Assembly: GCA_036172665.1 (NCBI GenBank)
Contig: CM069870.1
Coordinates: 21,674,001 to 21,738,000, forward strand
Length of the DNA: 64,000 nt
Direction: 5' to 3'
Source of the DNA: Prosopocoilus inquinatus
Taxonomy: Eukaryota; Arthropoda; Insecta; Coleoptera; Lucanidae
In this document: positions 37,801 through 40,793 of the stretch, piece after piece
How the letters are laid out: each line of letters opens with the position of its first letter
How positions within the stretch are numbered: position 1 is the stretch's first letter
Translations under genes and position numbers: made by a program
Notes under the pieces: generated by a model
Seen by the model: only the letters and a program-made list of their open reading frames with translations
Databases searched by the model: none
Told to the model about the DNA's origin: nothing

Positions 37801-40050
37801 GATCCTCTCTAATCTGTAAATTTGAGCGATGTTTGTTGGCTGGGATAAATTGTAAGACAATGATGATTATGACATTGCACACAGCCTTTTTATTTTTTGG
37901 CTGTGACACGTTTACAAAAAAAATAACAACAAATGGGCTGTGTACAGGGTGACCCAACGGTGCGTATTTCTTCTGTGAGGCTTATGGGGAAAAAATTTTA
38001 TACTAGACAATACGCGACATATTTTAAAATTATTTTGAACTATACAGAGTGATCAGAAAAATGGTGGTTCGTGGAAACTTATTTCTTTTTAATGTATAAT
38101 AATACATTAATCTTAAAAAAGTGTTTCCTCTTGTCAAGTCCATTCGTGGACACACTGTACAGGCTGGCCCAACGATGCATATTTCCTCTGTGAGGCTTAT
38201 GGGAAAAAAATTAGGAAAGAAATCTATAAAAAAAATTGTACTAGACAATACGCGACATATTGTAAAATTATTTTGAACTATACAGAGTGATCAGAAAAAT
38301 GTTGGTTCGTGAGAACTTATTCTTTTTTAATGGAAAACCCTGTATATTTTTAGATATTTGGATGCGCCACAGTGAGCTTATTACAACGGTATAAAGATAT
38401 ATTGATTTCATTGGATAACTTTCGTAAAATAATTTTTTTTCTTGAATTTTGCAAAAATTCAGTCAGTTTGAATATGAATTTCTGATTACTGAGGTAGCAC
38501 AGACGAACGAAAATCCAATACGATATTTTTAGGACTTTGGCCTTTATGAAAATGTGAACAAAATTAAGATATCTTTTAGCATTATACCGAGTGATCGATA
38601 CTTACGAAACATTCGGTATCTTATTTTTTTTAATGGAACGGTCTACTTTTTATTTCAGAAATGGATAGCACTTAAACGTAGCTTTCTGCTGATATAAGTT
38701 TATATACCTCTTTTTTTAATAATTTCGTCACTAGAAACTTTCTTTTTATAAGTATTTCAATGGTCGGCGTTTTAAACTATACACCCAGTATTGCTACTTT
38801 CCTACCTAAATTCAATCATTCGAAGTCATTTTTCGATCATTTTATTCTACTTCCAAAGATGGCTAATTTGAATACCCCCGCGATAGGATTTATTTTACCA
38901 AAAATAATTTAAAAACACTTCTTGAAATACTTGTAAAAAGAAAATTTTTAGTGAGGAAATTATTAAATATAAAGATATATAACCTTATATCAGCAGAAAG
39001 CTACATTTAAGTGCTATCCATTTCTGAAATAAAAAGTATGCCGTTCCATTAAAAAAAAAAGATACCGAATATTTCGTAAGTATCGATCGCTCGGTATATT
39101 GCAAAAAGATATCTTAATTTTGTTCACATTTTCATAAAGGCCAATGTCCCAAAAATATCGTGTTAGATTTTCATTCATCTGTGTTATCTCATTAATCAGA
39201 AATTCATATTAAAACTGACTGAATTTTTGCAAAATTCTTCAAGAAAAAAATTTATTTTACGAAAGTAGTTCAATGAAATCAGTGTATCTTTATACCGTTG
39301 TAATCTGCTCATTGCGGCGCATGCAAATATCTAAAAATATACAGGGTGTTCCATTTAAGAAAAAATAGTTTCCACCAACCCTCATTGTTCTGATCACTCT
39401 GTATACTTCAAAATAATTTTACAATATGCCGCTTATTGTCTAGTATAAAATTCTTTATCGATTTCTTTCCTAATTTTTTTTCCTATAGGCCTCACAGAAG
39501 GAATACGCATCGTTGGGCCACCCTGTACAACTGATTATCATTATTGTCTCTCTAATCCGGTGAAACTTAATTATTCAAATAATTACTTCTCTAGATACAT
39601 TTTATAATCGTAGGTGTCTCAAGTGATGTAAAATTAAATTTAGAACACCACAATGAAATATTATTTTTTTCATTTGTCAATCCCAAAATTTAAAAAAAAA
39701 ACACTTCATCGACTTCCTCGACTGCATAAAATAGGATCCATAAACCTGAATTTTCATATTATAGCAAAATACAGTAATTCTGCTTCACACTGTTATTAAC
39801 TTATTTCCTTTCAACGGGATAAGAAATAAAATTTTGAATAATTTTTTTTTTTTAGAATGGGGAAAGTGCAATACACGCTTCGGCATTGGTGGGTTGCCTA
39901 CCCGTATGCAAGCAACTGATAGCAGCAGGATCGGATCCTTCCTTAAAAAATCAAGAGGGCTACACACCTGCAGAAATAGCGCTTCACCACAAGCACAACA
40001 TTGTAAACGACTACTTAAAAAATTGCACCCCTCGACATCCCCCCAAATGA
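1714..40050 (+). CDS. ANKRD29: Ankyrin repeat domain protein 29 homologue, 3' part (six exons, 5' end outside window)
   Basis: Joined exons 1714-1812, 13935-14033, 15994-16092, 34094-34291, 34353-34448 and 39856-40050 give 261 residues plus stop, all in phase 0 with GT/AG borders. Nearly every exon is exactly one 33-residue ankyrin repeat (G-T-T/A-x-L-hydrophobic-A-A/S-x-x-G-H signature); the fourth exon has two. Order and wording of the repeats (CVRELL, TALFFASQGG, TPLWIAAQMGH, LGILPNG, DPSLKNQ) match vertebrate ANKRD29, which is about 300 aa, so some 40 N-terminal residues are missing to the left. Ankyrin repeats bind protein partners; the cellular role of ANKRD29 is poorly known. Introns are 12.1 kb, 2.0 kb, 18.0 kb, 61 bp and 5.4 kb, and apart from the 61-bp one are largely transposon-filled. 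Family assignment is from remembered similarity, not a search. Confidence 0.82.
1901..2104. mobile_element. MITE with 28-bp inverted ends
   Basis: Starts TTAGGGCCAGTTGTACCAAG and ends CTTGGTACAGCTGGTCCTAA. The inverted ends match over about 28 bp (including GTTTAAAC) and are flanked by TA. No coding capacity. It lies 90 bp downstream of ANKRD29 exon A. Confidence 0.7.
2463..2576. mobile_element. Short MITE, copy 1
   Basis: Shares with 17042-17190 the blocks ATTAACGGGC, ATGATTGGTTGTT, CCGTAGCAAC, AATTTAACAG and ACAGAATAG, with inverted ends around GGGG..TATTCT/AGAATA..CCCC. Non-coding. Confidence 0.55.
2623..3912 (-). mobile_element. Mariner (Tc1/mariner DD34D) element, near full length
   Basis: About 1.29 kb bounded by inverted ends CGTGGGCTGCTGGAAAA. 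The left flank is TA; the right flank reads CA, so the TA duplication has decayed or the end has mutated. The transposase lies on the - strand inside. Length and TA flank are typical of mariner. Confidence 0.85.
2689..3741 (-). pseudogene. Mariner transposase, two premature stops
   Basis: A 351-codon frame runs from an ATG at 3741-3739 to 2689 with no frameshift, but has stops at codon 24 (TAA, 3672-3670) and codon 84 (TGA, 3492-3490). The DNA-binding half shows FGDEAPSK and VYNWFAEFQ; the catalytic half shows VTGDETW, HHDNASSH and SPDLSPND, giving the D,D(34)D triad. It ends around WFERMQKCIDVKGEYFE. Family length is about 345-350 aa, so the gene is complete apart from the stops. Cut-and-paste transposition is the family role; this copy cannot make it in full. 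Confidence 0.88.
4113..4780. mobile_element. hAT-type MITE with 8-bp target duplication
   Basis: Ends CAGCGTTTCCCAAACT and its inverted partner AGTTTGGGAAACGCTG. Flanks CCATAAAG and CCATAACG match at 7 of 8 bases, the hAT target-duplication length. It contains no transposase. Related ends occur at 30348 and 32885, and an interior segment (about 4530-4660) recurs at 28990-29110. Confidence 0.75.
4789..5815. mobile_element. TIR element about 1 kb with 80-bp ends
   Basis: The left end around TTCACGGATTGAGTTCGC, an A/T tract and TTGAGTTTT is matched in inverse at 5757-5815 (AAAACTCAAAAATA...ACTCAATCCGTGGACAC). Contains a fragment of the foldback family at 5063-5190. Non-coding. Confidence 0.6.
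5813..7044. mobile_element. Large foldback element, copy 1
   Basis: The two halves are inverted copies: ACAGGTTGTTCATGGGAAGC at the left and its complement near 7044, with arms of several hundred bases. Sub-blocks (GATTTTCAATTGTTTTCAAC, TCGCATTCAGGATG) recur inside each arm. A shorter relative lies at 50731-51374. Confidence 0.7.
7045..9541. other. Intronic DNA with no recognised feature
   Basis: Low-GC sequence with no exon, transposon ORF or clear inverted ends seen. A short palindromic patch GGCTAGCCTAGCC lies near 8372. Confidence 0.4.
9542..9993. mobile_element. TIR element with CAGGGTG/CGCCCTG ends
   Basis: TACAGGGTGTTGAAAAAA at the left is matched by TTTTTTCAACGCCCTGTA at the right, 452 bp in all. 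Non-coding; part of a wider group with TACAGGG ends in this window. Confidence 0.6.
10260..10437. mobile_element. Hairpin MITE
   Basis: ACTCTGTTT and TTTCGGAGGA followed by TACTTTGAAA at the left are mirrored by TTTCAAAGTA, TCCTCCGAAA and AACAGAGTA at the right. The middle repeats a CTTTGTCATTGGTCAA-type motif three times and then inverts it. Confidence 0.6.
10706..10836. repeat. Imperfect inverted repeat
   Basis: TAAGTGAACGGTCGAAGT at the left and CTTGACCGTTCACTTAAC at the right form the outer arms; GGTCAGACCA and GGTCAGACGGTCTAG patches lie between. Probably a decayed MITE. Confidence 0.45.
11580..12440. repeat. Degenerate tandem array of 165-205 bp units with C-tracts
   Basis: About five units, each starting CAACGAGATGTATTATTCG, running through AGAATTCAAATTATTTTT and AAAATGCTT, a T-rich stretch with ACTTTGATTTT, and ending in a run of C (for example at 11747-11767 and 12302-12319). 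Unit starts are near 11609, 11771, 11941, 12117 and 12324. Confidence 0.7.
12441..12816. other. Intronic spacer, nothing recognised
   Basis: T-rich intron sequence between the C-tract array and the CCGGG-ended MITE. No coding signal. Confidence 0.4.
12817..13433. mobile_element. CCGGG-ended MITE, copy 1 (interrupted)
   Basis: Inverted ends of about 43 bp (TACCGGGCGATCAACAGAAT at the left, ATTCCGTTGATCACATGGTA at the right). It matches 58434-58795 throughout except for a 253-bp insertion at 13108-13360. Removing that insert and its TA leaves 362 bp, exactly the length of the other copy. Confidence 0.8.
13108..13360. mobile_element. Nested 253-bp MITE inside another MITE
   Basis: Inverted ends GGGTACGAACATGCCG and CGGCATGTTCGTACCC are flanked by TA on both sides (13106-13107 and 13361-13362). 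A second palindrome sits inside (AATCGTGCAT...ATGCACGATT). The uninterrupted site is visible in the copy at 58434-58795. Confidence 0.8.
13434..13934. other. Intron 1 end, nothing recognised
   Basis: Ordinary intron sequence up to the exon B acceptor. No repeat ends or coding signal seen. Confidence 0.4.
13935..14033 (+). CDS. ANKRD29: ANKRD29 exon B (one ankyrin repeat)
   Basis: Acceptor TTACTTACAG and donor GTACGT bound 33 codons reading TGTTALFFASQGGYLEVV and onward to PVDTASV. A hAT-type element begins only 14 bp past this exon's donor site. Confidence 0.85.
14048..15793. mobile_element. hAT-type non-autonomous element filling intron 2
   Basis: Ends CAGTGGCGGCTCGT and ACGAGCCGCCACTG are inverted. 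Flanks ACAATAAC (14040-14047) and ACAACAAC (15794-15801) match at 7 of 8 bases, as expected for hAT. The interior is mostly a 178-bp tandem array. No transposase. The segment TTCCCTTTTGCAGTTGTTG occurs near both ends. Confidence 0.78.
14147..15690. repeat. 178-bp tandem repeat array, about eight copies
   Basis: Unit starts marked by CGCGTCGCTTTAGAATTTTG at 14326, 14504, 14680, 14859, 15038, 15217 and 15396, with a diverged first copy near 14148 and a last one at 15574. Spacing is 176-179 bp. Middle copies are nearly identical, with a shared subtype difference (GGTAAAAGGCGCTGG versus GGTGAACGGCATCAG) that alternates, hinting at higher-order duplication. The repeated 62-codon minus-strand frames are by-products of the repeat. 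Confidence 0.9.
15994..16092 (+). CDS. ANKRD29: ANKRD29 exon C (one ankyrin repeat)
   Basis: Long T tract then TTTAG acceptor and GGTAAA donor. Thirty-three codons read DGGSPLFVSCQCGHMDVVKE and onward to VNTHMK, an ankyrin repeat. Confidence 0.85.
16093..17041. other. Intron 3 start, mostly unremarkable
   Basis: No exon recognised. It has a G-run region at 16307-16420 rich in GGTCGA-type words and one AGATGGCGC motif at 16577-16585. Confidence 0.35.
17042..17190. mobile_element. Short MITE, copy 2
   Basis: Same family as 2463-2576: AGGGGGCGTATTCTTATTCT at the left, ATACAGAATAGGCGCC at the right, and the shared core ATGATTGGTTGTTACCGTAG. Confidence 0.6.
17191..18660. repeat. Intron DNA with three spaced GGTCAAGAGRTGGCGC motifs
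   Basis: Blocks CTTTGGTCAAAAGGTGGCGC (about 17578), CTTCGGTCAAGAGATGGCGC (about 18086) and TTTTGGCCAAGAGGTGGCGC (about 18251) recur with similar A-rich surroundings. This suggests a very decayed tandem repeat. No gene seen. Confidence 0.4.
18675..18785 (+). mobile_element. Palindromic MITE, copy 1
   Basis: TACTACGATGCTCAACTTAA then CACACCCTTAAGAACATTCA and onward to TCATTTATAGTGAG. It is the reverse complement of 27752-27872 with few changes. Confidence 0.7.
19016..19240 (+). mobile_element. Single hAT-like element end
   Basis: CAGTGGCGGACTTAGGGCTG followed by CCCGGGGCCTCGCGCC resembles a hAT (Tip100-like) terminus from general knowledge. No partner end was found, so the element is truncated or its other end has decayed. 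Confidence 0.35.
19290..20111. repeat. T-rich degenerate tandem array, left part
   Basis: Units of about 120-135 bp marked by TTTTAATCxxTTCGATCGAT then GCxATTTTTGTTTTCT, with anchors near 19445, 19564, 19692 and 19951. The array resumes after the gypsy element at 26445, so it was one array before that insertion. Confidence 0.65.
20112..20438 (+). repeat. 5' LTR of gypsy element
   Basis: 327 bp. Contains TATAAAA at 20252-20258 as a likely promoter, with a start expected about 30 bp on, and AATAAA at 20328-20333 as a likely poly(A) signal. Confidence 0.93.
20252..20258 (+). promoter_or_regulatory. LTR TATA box
   Basis: TATAAAA inside the 5' LTR, 68 to 75 bp upstream of the AATAAA signal. The same box is in the 3' LTR at about 26258-26264, where it could drive transcription into the ankyrin gene intron. 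Confidence 0.55.
20440..20457 (+). other. Primer-binding site of gypsy element
   Basis: TGGTGTCGGTGTGCGGG starts two bases past the 5' LTR. TGG matches the tRNA CCA end. The TGGTGTC start recalls tRNA-Leu-primed elements, but the exact tRNA is a guess. Confidence 0.5.
20529..26135 (+). CDS. Gypsy gag-pol polyprotein with SAP, macrodomain and CCCH modules
   Basis: An 1868-residue single ORF. N terminus (about 8-42): SAP-like helix-extended-helix (LKVAELKTEL...GLKGALQQRL). Residues about 70-205: twelve 11-residue coiled-coil repeats (EQSRNFKDELR type). Gag core about 275-430; no CCHC knuckle seen. Protease DTG at 498-500. Reverse transcriptase about 765-955 with FCVDY at 812 and YLDD at 912-915. 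RNase H about 1050-1165 (D1059, D1127). Integrase zinc motif H1293, H1300, C1327/C1330 and catalytic D1362, D1422, E1458 (D,D35E). GPY/F module near 1598. Then an OARD1/TARG1-like macrodomain about 1670-1805 (SLAHCVAEDLKM, K1743, GCGLD with D1784) and a C-x7-C-x5-C-x3-H finger at 1825-1843. The stop codon lies inside the 3' LTR. It copies and integrates the element; the macrodomain role is inferred to be removal of ADP-ribose from proteins. Confidence 0.93.
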   Translation: MATRKVLLKDLKVAELKTELEERELETCGLKGALQQRLRSDLLTAGEDPETFLFEISCGPVDFNKILKDEFREQSRNFKDELREQSRNLDEKFLEQSGNFKDELREQSRNLDEKFQEQSGNLEKKLLEQSGNFKDELREQSRNLEEKLLEQSGNFDKLQNKLLEQSRDLDEKFLEQSRNFDEKLLEQSGNLKGEFLEQTKGLEDKLVVKISEETRNLQENVEEIIFQQDNKIKNLEQIMAGLRVFGDQPPIEVLENNETRIVEGPAENSKLKIKPPTFDGKSSCPNYFKQFEAAAKANRWTASEKATSLIVALRGDAIDVLQTMPPEEQEDFDKLVNRMEMRYGQAHLTEVYHAQLRNRCQKSGETLQEFEADVARLAQLAYPTAPVEFKVGSTIKERPREYTTAEDVRRIVEQVFKQKKPLVRPGGRTCSQAMSKAQTGSKEATVKLSRVGAEGQTSTRIQRPPKTKANQVISLRQLTSSIFVDVTIDDIPHTMLLDTGATKTILRPDVIKSSGRTEPTKWKLKTATGTSATVHGEVEVIITIGSTPIKHRALVADIEDEAILGMDVMCAHGFQLDLKRGVMAVNNEELVLHQRGDVAARVVLAEDVVLPSRTEVIVDAKLDGVFQDGQVIMVEPNTDDQRIGRGVLVGKMLLTAKKEVPVRLMNVNCFSVNIKKGTILGSCTMVSSISRQLETNVPEAKVPKKLWEMVMSTAQELTPDQKTKAKNLIGRYQDVFEVENGSKGRTDVVKHKIETGEERPIRQAPRRLPLAKREEAERIIREMEKDNVIEPSSSPWASPVVLVKKKDGSTRFCVDYRLLNNVTKKDSYPLPRIDDTLDTLAGSKIFLTLDLKSGYWQVELAPEDREKTALSIGMGLWQFTVMPFGLCNAPATFERLMETVLKGLSWTTCMVYLDDIIVVGKTFDDHLRNLEGVFQRLRGAGLKLSLKKCHLFQKVVNYLGHIVNGNGIAVDPVKIQVVKDWPTPRNKHQIRSFLGLCTYYRRYVPGFADIAKPLTKLTEEGRPFEWDQQCQIGFEQLKQYLVSAPILSYPLPEGKFVVDTDASNVGIGGVLSQIQEGQEKVIGYFSKVLSKPERNYCVTRRELLAVVKTIEHFYKYLYGRRFLLRTDHAALKWLLRFKNPEGQVARWIERLQEYDFEIQHRAGTSHRNADALSRRPCAEDCKHCSRLDEKIATTARTAIVDDKWQGEELRRDQENDPDLKLVLEWKSSRDARPTWEEVAPCAPSVKSYWAQWDSIVLDRGLLRRSIENQEGMEQKTQLLIPKNRVPEVLRELHDGTSGGHLGVKKTMEKVRERFYWVNCKEDVKDWCRKCAVCAASNGPHRRGKAPMRQYNVGSPFERVAIDVAGPFPETNGGNKYIVVVMDYFSKWVEAYALPNQEAVTIAEVLVREWISRYGAPMELHSDQGRNFESALFKNVCTLLGVRKTRTTALHPQSDGMVERFNRTINRHLSKVVSNHQRDWDTYIPLFLMAYRLSVHETTGETPAKVVFGREPRLPCDLKFGVKPGEVSADEDYVSKLRRKMDDIHNQVRHNIQTASDRMKEHYDINAQHGGYHPGALVWLYNPQRRRGLSPKLQTSWEGPYKVMKRINDVVYRIRKVPHGKPKVIHFNRIAPYHGEADEGTVQRAQVSEVNFETFMSHHAEGSKARFGVTTEKQQDLFKVPLEYSLAHCVAEDLKMSKGIAQVFKKKFGQIEELRRQHPVVGKSLQIIDSTADRRRHVHYLVTKKTSSGKPDYVTMWRALYSLRRQLIENHQMKLAIPKLGCGLDGLDWRVIRSMLEVIFHRTGIEVLVCSHHPQATVSNSKTVDCYFFQAGSCKNGPACRFRHPPSRLSPGTFRDETFLRRGQCGEPT
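20736..21150 (+). repeat. 33-bp tandem repeats encoding hendecads in gag
   Basis: About twelve 33-bp units, each encoding an 11-residue stretch of the form EQSRNFKDELR or EQSGNLDEKFL. Units are nearly identical at DNA level in places (CGAGAACAATCCAGAAATTT repeats). An 11-residue period fits a right-handed coiled coil. Copy number is likely to vary between element copies. Confidence 0.88.
25551..25944 (+). other. OARD1/TARG1-like macrodomain segment of gypsy polyprotein
   Basis: From DLFKVPLEYSLAHCVAEDLK through FKKKFG, YLVTKKTSSGKPDY and LAIPKLGCGLDGLDWRVI to EVLVCSHH. The human enzyme OARD1 (TARG1) has catalytic Lys84 and Asp125, 41 residues apart; here K1743 of TKK and D1784 of GCGLD are also 41 apart. 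OARD1 hydrolyses ADP-ribose esters on Glu/Asp and O-acetyl-ADP-ribose. Conservation of both residues suggests an active enzyme, but activity is inferred. Confidence 0.88.
26001..26057 (+). other. CCCH zinc finger at the polyprotein C terminus
   Basis: C1825-x7-C1833-x5-C1839-x3-H1843 with aromatic CYFF and CRFRH context, the classic CCCH (RNA-binding) pattern. It follows the macrodomain by about 20 residues. Confidence 0.85.
26104..26117 (+). other. Polypurine tract
   Basis: AAGAAGGGGGCAG lies directly before the 3' LTR, as required for plus-strand priming in LTR elements. Confidence 0.7.
26118..26444 (+). repeat. 3' LTR of gypsy element
   Basis: 327 bp, same ends and, by eye, same sequence as the 5' LTR. 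Its first bases supply the last codons and TGA stop of the gag-pol ORF. Confidence 0.93.
26445..27100. repeat. T-rich degenerate tandem array, right part
   Basis: Continuation of the array at 19290-20111 with anchors TTGGATTGATCGCC (about 26543) and TTCGATCGATGGCC (about 26674), decaying to the right. Confidence 0.6.
27101..28440. other. Intron 3 DNA with a small GC-rich single-copy patch
   Basis: Apart from the MITE at 27752-27872, no gene was recognised. The stretch 27960-28135 is GC-rich against its surroundings (GAGGCGACGCGCGGTTGCGA, then ACGCGGACGCGG) and not repeated elsewhere here. It could be a regulatory island or a non-coding exon; there is no long ORF. Confidence 0.35.
27752..27872 (-). 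mobile_element. Palindromic MITE, copy 2
   Basis: Reverse complement of 18675-18785: ends GTACAACGATGCTCA and TGAGCGTCGTAGTAC are inverted, with a core TGAATGTTCTTAAGGGTGTG. About 120 bp. Confidence 0.7.
28590..28672 (-). repeat. Foldback-family fragment with hammerhead-like core
   Basis: On the - strand: TTCTGCTGACGAAGCCCCAA then ATAGGACTGAAACAGCTGTA. Same family as 33785-33985, 48035-48365 and 56640-57615. Confidence 0.65.
28990..29110 (+). repeat. Interior fragment of the CAGCGTTTCCC hAT MITE family
   Basis: Shares GTAAATATTCCCAT, AATGCAT, GGATATGCAA/GAATATGCAA, TTCAATAAAAC and CAGTTATGAA with 4530-4660 inside the 4113-4780 element. No ends are present here. Confidence 0.55.
29111..30347. 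other. Intron 3 DNA, nothing recognised
   Basis: AT-rich sequence without exon or repeat ends that I can support. Short ORFs at 29770 and 30098 show no family features. Confidence 0.4.
30348..30560 (+). mobile_element. Truncated CAGCGTTTCCC hAT MITE
   Basis: CAGCGTTTCCCAAACTATGG and the following GGGGCGCGCCCCCTTAGGGG match the left end of 4113-4780, including TGAACGCAAATTGCAACTAA. The right end is missing. Confidence 0.65.
30960..31670. repeat. T-rich array with GGTTGACCTTGAC words
   Basis: Repeats of roughly 100-120 bp: a GTTAGGTTGG/GGATTGACCTTGAC block then AACTTCATTTTAATTGATTT and a T-run. It continues at 32433-32540 after an insertion. It resembles, in inverse orientation, the A-rich array at 46200-47490. 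Confidence 0.55.
31679..32424. mobile_element. hAT-type MITE inserted in T-rich array
   Basis: Starts CAGGGCCTCCG and ends CGGGGGCCCTA. Flanks GAGTTAGG (31671-31678) and GAGCTAGG (32425-32432) match at 7 of 8, the hAT duplication size. The surrounding array resumes after it. Non-coding, 746 bp. Confidence 0.6.
32885..33170 (-). mobile_element. Truncated CAGCGTTTCCC hAT MITE, inverted
   Basis: CAGCGTTTCCCAAACTTTTA then GGTTTCGCGACCCCCTTTTG is the reverse complement of the right end of 4113-4780. The other end is not seen. Confidence 0.65.
33465..33661. mobile_element. MITE of the ACACAGxxAAAAA family, copy 1
   Basis: Inverted halves with GTAGTAAAAA, GACACAGAAATAAATTG and CAATTGTAG at the left; ATAATTTGTCTTTGTC, TTTTTACTACTAATTGTG at the right. 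Homologous to 51831-52046. Confidence 0.6.
33785..33985 (+). repeat. Foldback-family fragment with hammerhead-like core
   Basis: Contains TACGATCGCTTTTTGATCTG, GATGAAGCCCCAAATAGGGC and GAAACAGCTGTACAGAAGCT, then ATTCACTGCAATTAAAAACG. One arm only. Confidence 0.7.
34094..34291 (+). CDS. ANKRD29: ANKRD29 exon D (two ankyrin repeats)
   Basis: Sixty-six codons: DKATPLFIAAQNGHYKILVY followed by a second repeat beginning DGATPLWIAAQMGHDHIVAQ. The TPLWIAAQMGH stretch is one of the most recognisable ANKRD29 segments. Donor GTAACA opens a 61-bp intron, typical of insect minimal introns. Confidence 0.87.
34353..34448 (+). CDS. ANKRD29: ANKRD29 exon E (one ankyrin repeat)
   Basis: Acceptor TTTCCAG, donor GTAAGT, 32 codons beginning DGATALFKASHKGHSAVVGE and ending YLGILP, which joins in phase 0 to NG of the last exon as in the family. 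Confidence 0.85.
35300..36190 (-). mobile_element. 5'-truncated Jockey/CR1-like non-LTR retrotransposon
   Basis: On the - strand the end of a reverse-transcriptase ORF is followed by a 3' UTR and an (ATT)n tail at 35301-35322 after AATAAAAC, as in this superfamily. The UTR holds a 127-bp tandem duplication (about 35385-35510 and 35512-35640) and a 30-bp one at 35665/35703. Confidence 0.7.
35718..36190 (-). pseudogene. C-terminal piece of Jockey/CR1-like reverse transcriptase
   Basis: Open from 36071 to 35718: LGILPLACLYIFELATFIKQ, then NMNTRHFNNFSIPKHR, FYERGAHYKAIKVFIALPSS and KSLLKAYLRSKNFYHMKEY. This is the usual tail of CR1/Jockey-type RT proteins (thumb and beyond). Upstream similarity (LQKRIIC, CKPLFKK) continues in another frame, so there is a frameshift at the A/T run near 36026-36033. 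The catalytic RT core is absent through 5' truncation. Confidence 0.72.
36526..37942. other. Intron 5 DNA, mostly nothing recognised
   Basis: An imperfect inverted repeat near 37310-37440 (TTTCCACACTTCCGGCATAC; AATAGGATTCCGAATGTCGG) may be a decayed MITE. Otherwise no feature. Confidence 0.4.
37943..38150 (+). repeat. Partial direct copy of the adjacent palindrome arm
   Basis: ACAGGGTGACCCAACGGTGC, CTGTGAGGCTTATGGG and ATACGCGACATATT repeat the start of 38158-38400. Confidence 0.7.
38158..39531. mobile_element. 1.37-kb foldback element
   Basis: Almost the whole span is two inverted arms meeting near 38845. The left has ACAGGCTGGCCCAACGATGC, CTGTGAGGCTTATGGGA and CCTGTATATTTTTAGATATT; the right has AATATCTAAAAATATACAGG, CCTATAGGCCTCACAG and GCATCGTTGGGCCACCCTGT. 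Arms are about 85-90 percent alike by eye. Non-coding. Confidence 0.75.
39856..40050 (+). CDS. ANKRD29: ANKRD29 terminal coding exon
   Basis: A T-rich acceptor ending TTTTAG precedes 64 codons and a TGA. It reads NGESAIHASALVGCLPVCKQ, then GSDPSLKNQ and a last degenerate repeat ending TPRHPPK. The 3' UTR follows; candidate poly(A) signals are ATTAAA at 40413 and AATAAA at 40622. Confidence 0.85.
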   Translation, partial: NGESAIHASALVGCLPVCKQLIAAGSDPSLKNQEGYTPAEIALHHKHNIVNDYLKNCTPRHPPK

Positions 40051-40621
40051 CACAGGGTTAAGGAACTTAGCTCGTTCATCCGCGCTTAATTTCTTTAATT
40101 TTTTGGACGTTAACCAACCTGTGCCTTAAAACGGTTTCGTTAAACTGAAGCAGCACAAATTTAAGGGTAATTTGCACAGATTAAAAAGAAATTATGTGTA
40201 GCTCAAATTAGGCGAATAAGCAAGAAAGATACTAATTTGGTTTTGGTAAGTACCCCGTACCCCGGACACGAATTTCGTTACGATAGCGCCTTGGGTTGGT
40301 GTAGGGTTTTTTTTTGTTGCCTCGCACATCAACTATGTATTTACGTATGTACTTACTTACAGAATGTCAGTTTACTAAGAAAATTCAACAGGTTAGTTAA
40401 TTTTAAAGACGCATTAAAGTAGTGATAATCGACTTTCTGTATAAACAAATGATTAATCGTCATCGTTGGTTGGTCTGAAAAAAAAAATCCATGGAATCTC
40501 ATTGTGTATATAATTAAGATTGTTGTATTTGTTGTACTTAATTTTTGTTTGTAACTGAAATATATATTTCTATAGAGACTGAACAGCATCTTTTTGTAAG
40601 GAGGGTTTGCTTTTTCGGGAT

Positions 40622-40627
40622 AATAAA
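40622..40627 (+). terminator. Candidate poly(A) signal of ANKRD29
   Basis: AATAAA followed by an A-run, 572 bp after the stop codon and shortly before the R1-like insertion. An ATTAAA at 40413-40418 is an alternative. Neither can be confirmed without transcripts. Confidence 0.3.
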
Positions 40628-40793
40628 AAAAAACAAAATTCCACCGCGCTGCCACCAATTATATAAGGAGAATGTTGTTTCAAAATTTTTGTTTGCTTCT
40701 TGCATGCAATTGAATTTTGAGAACGCAAAATATGATTTTCTTTCCTGACATTTGATATTTAAATTCTTAACGTTCCAGTCCTAGGTCGGGACA

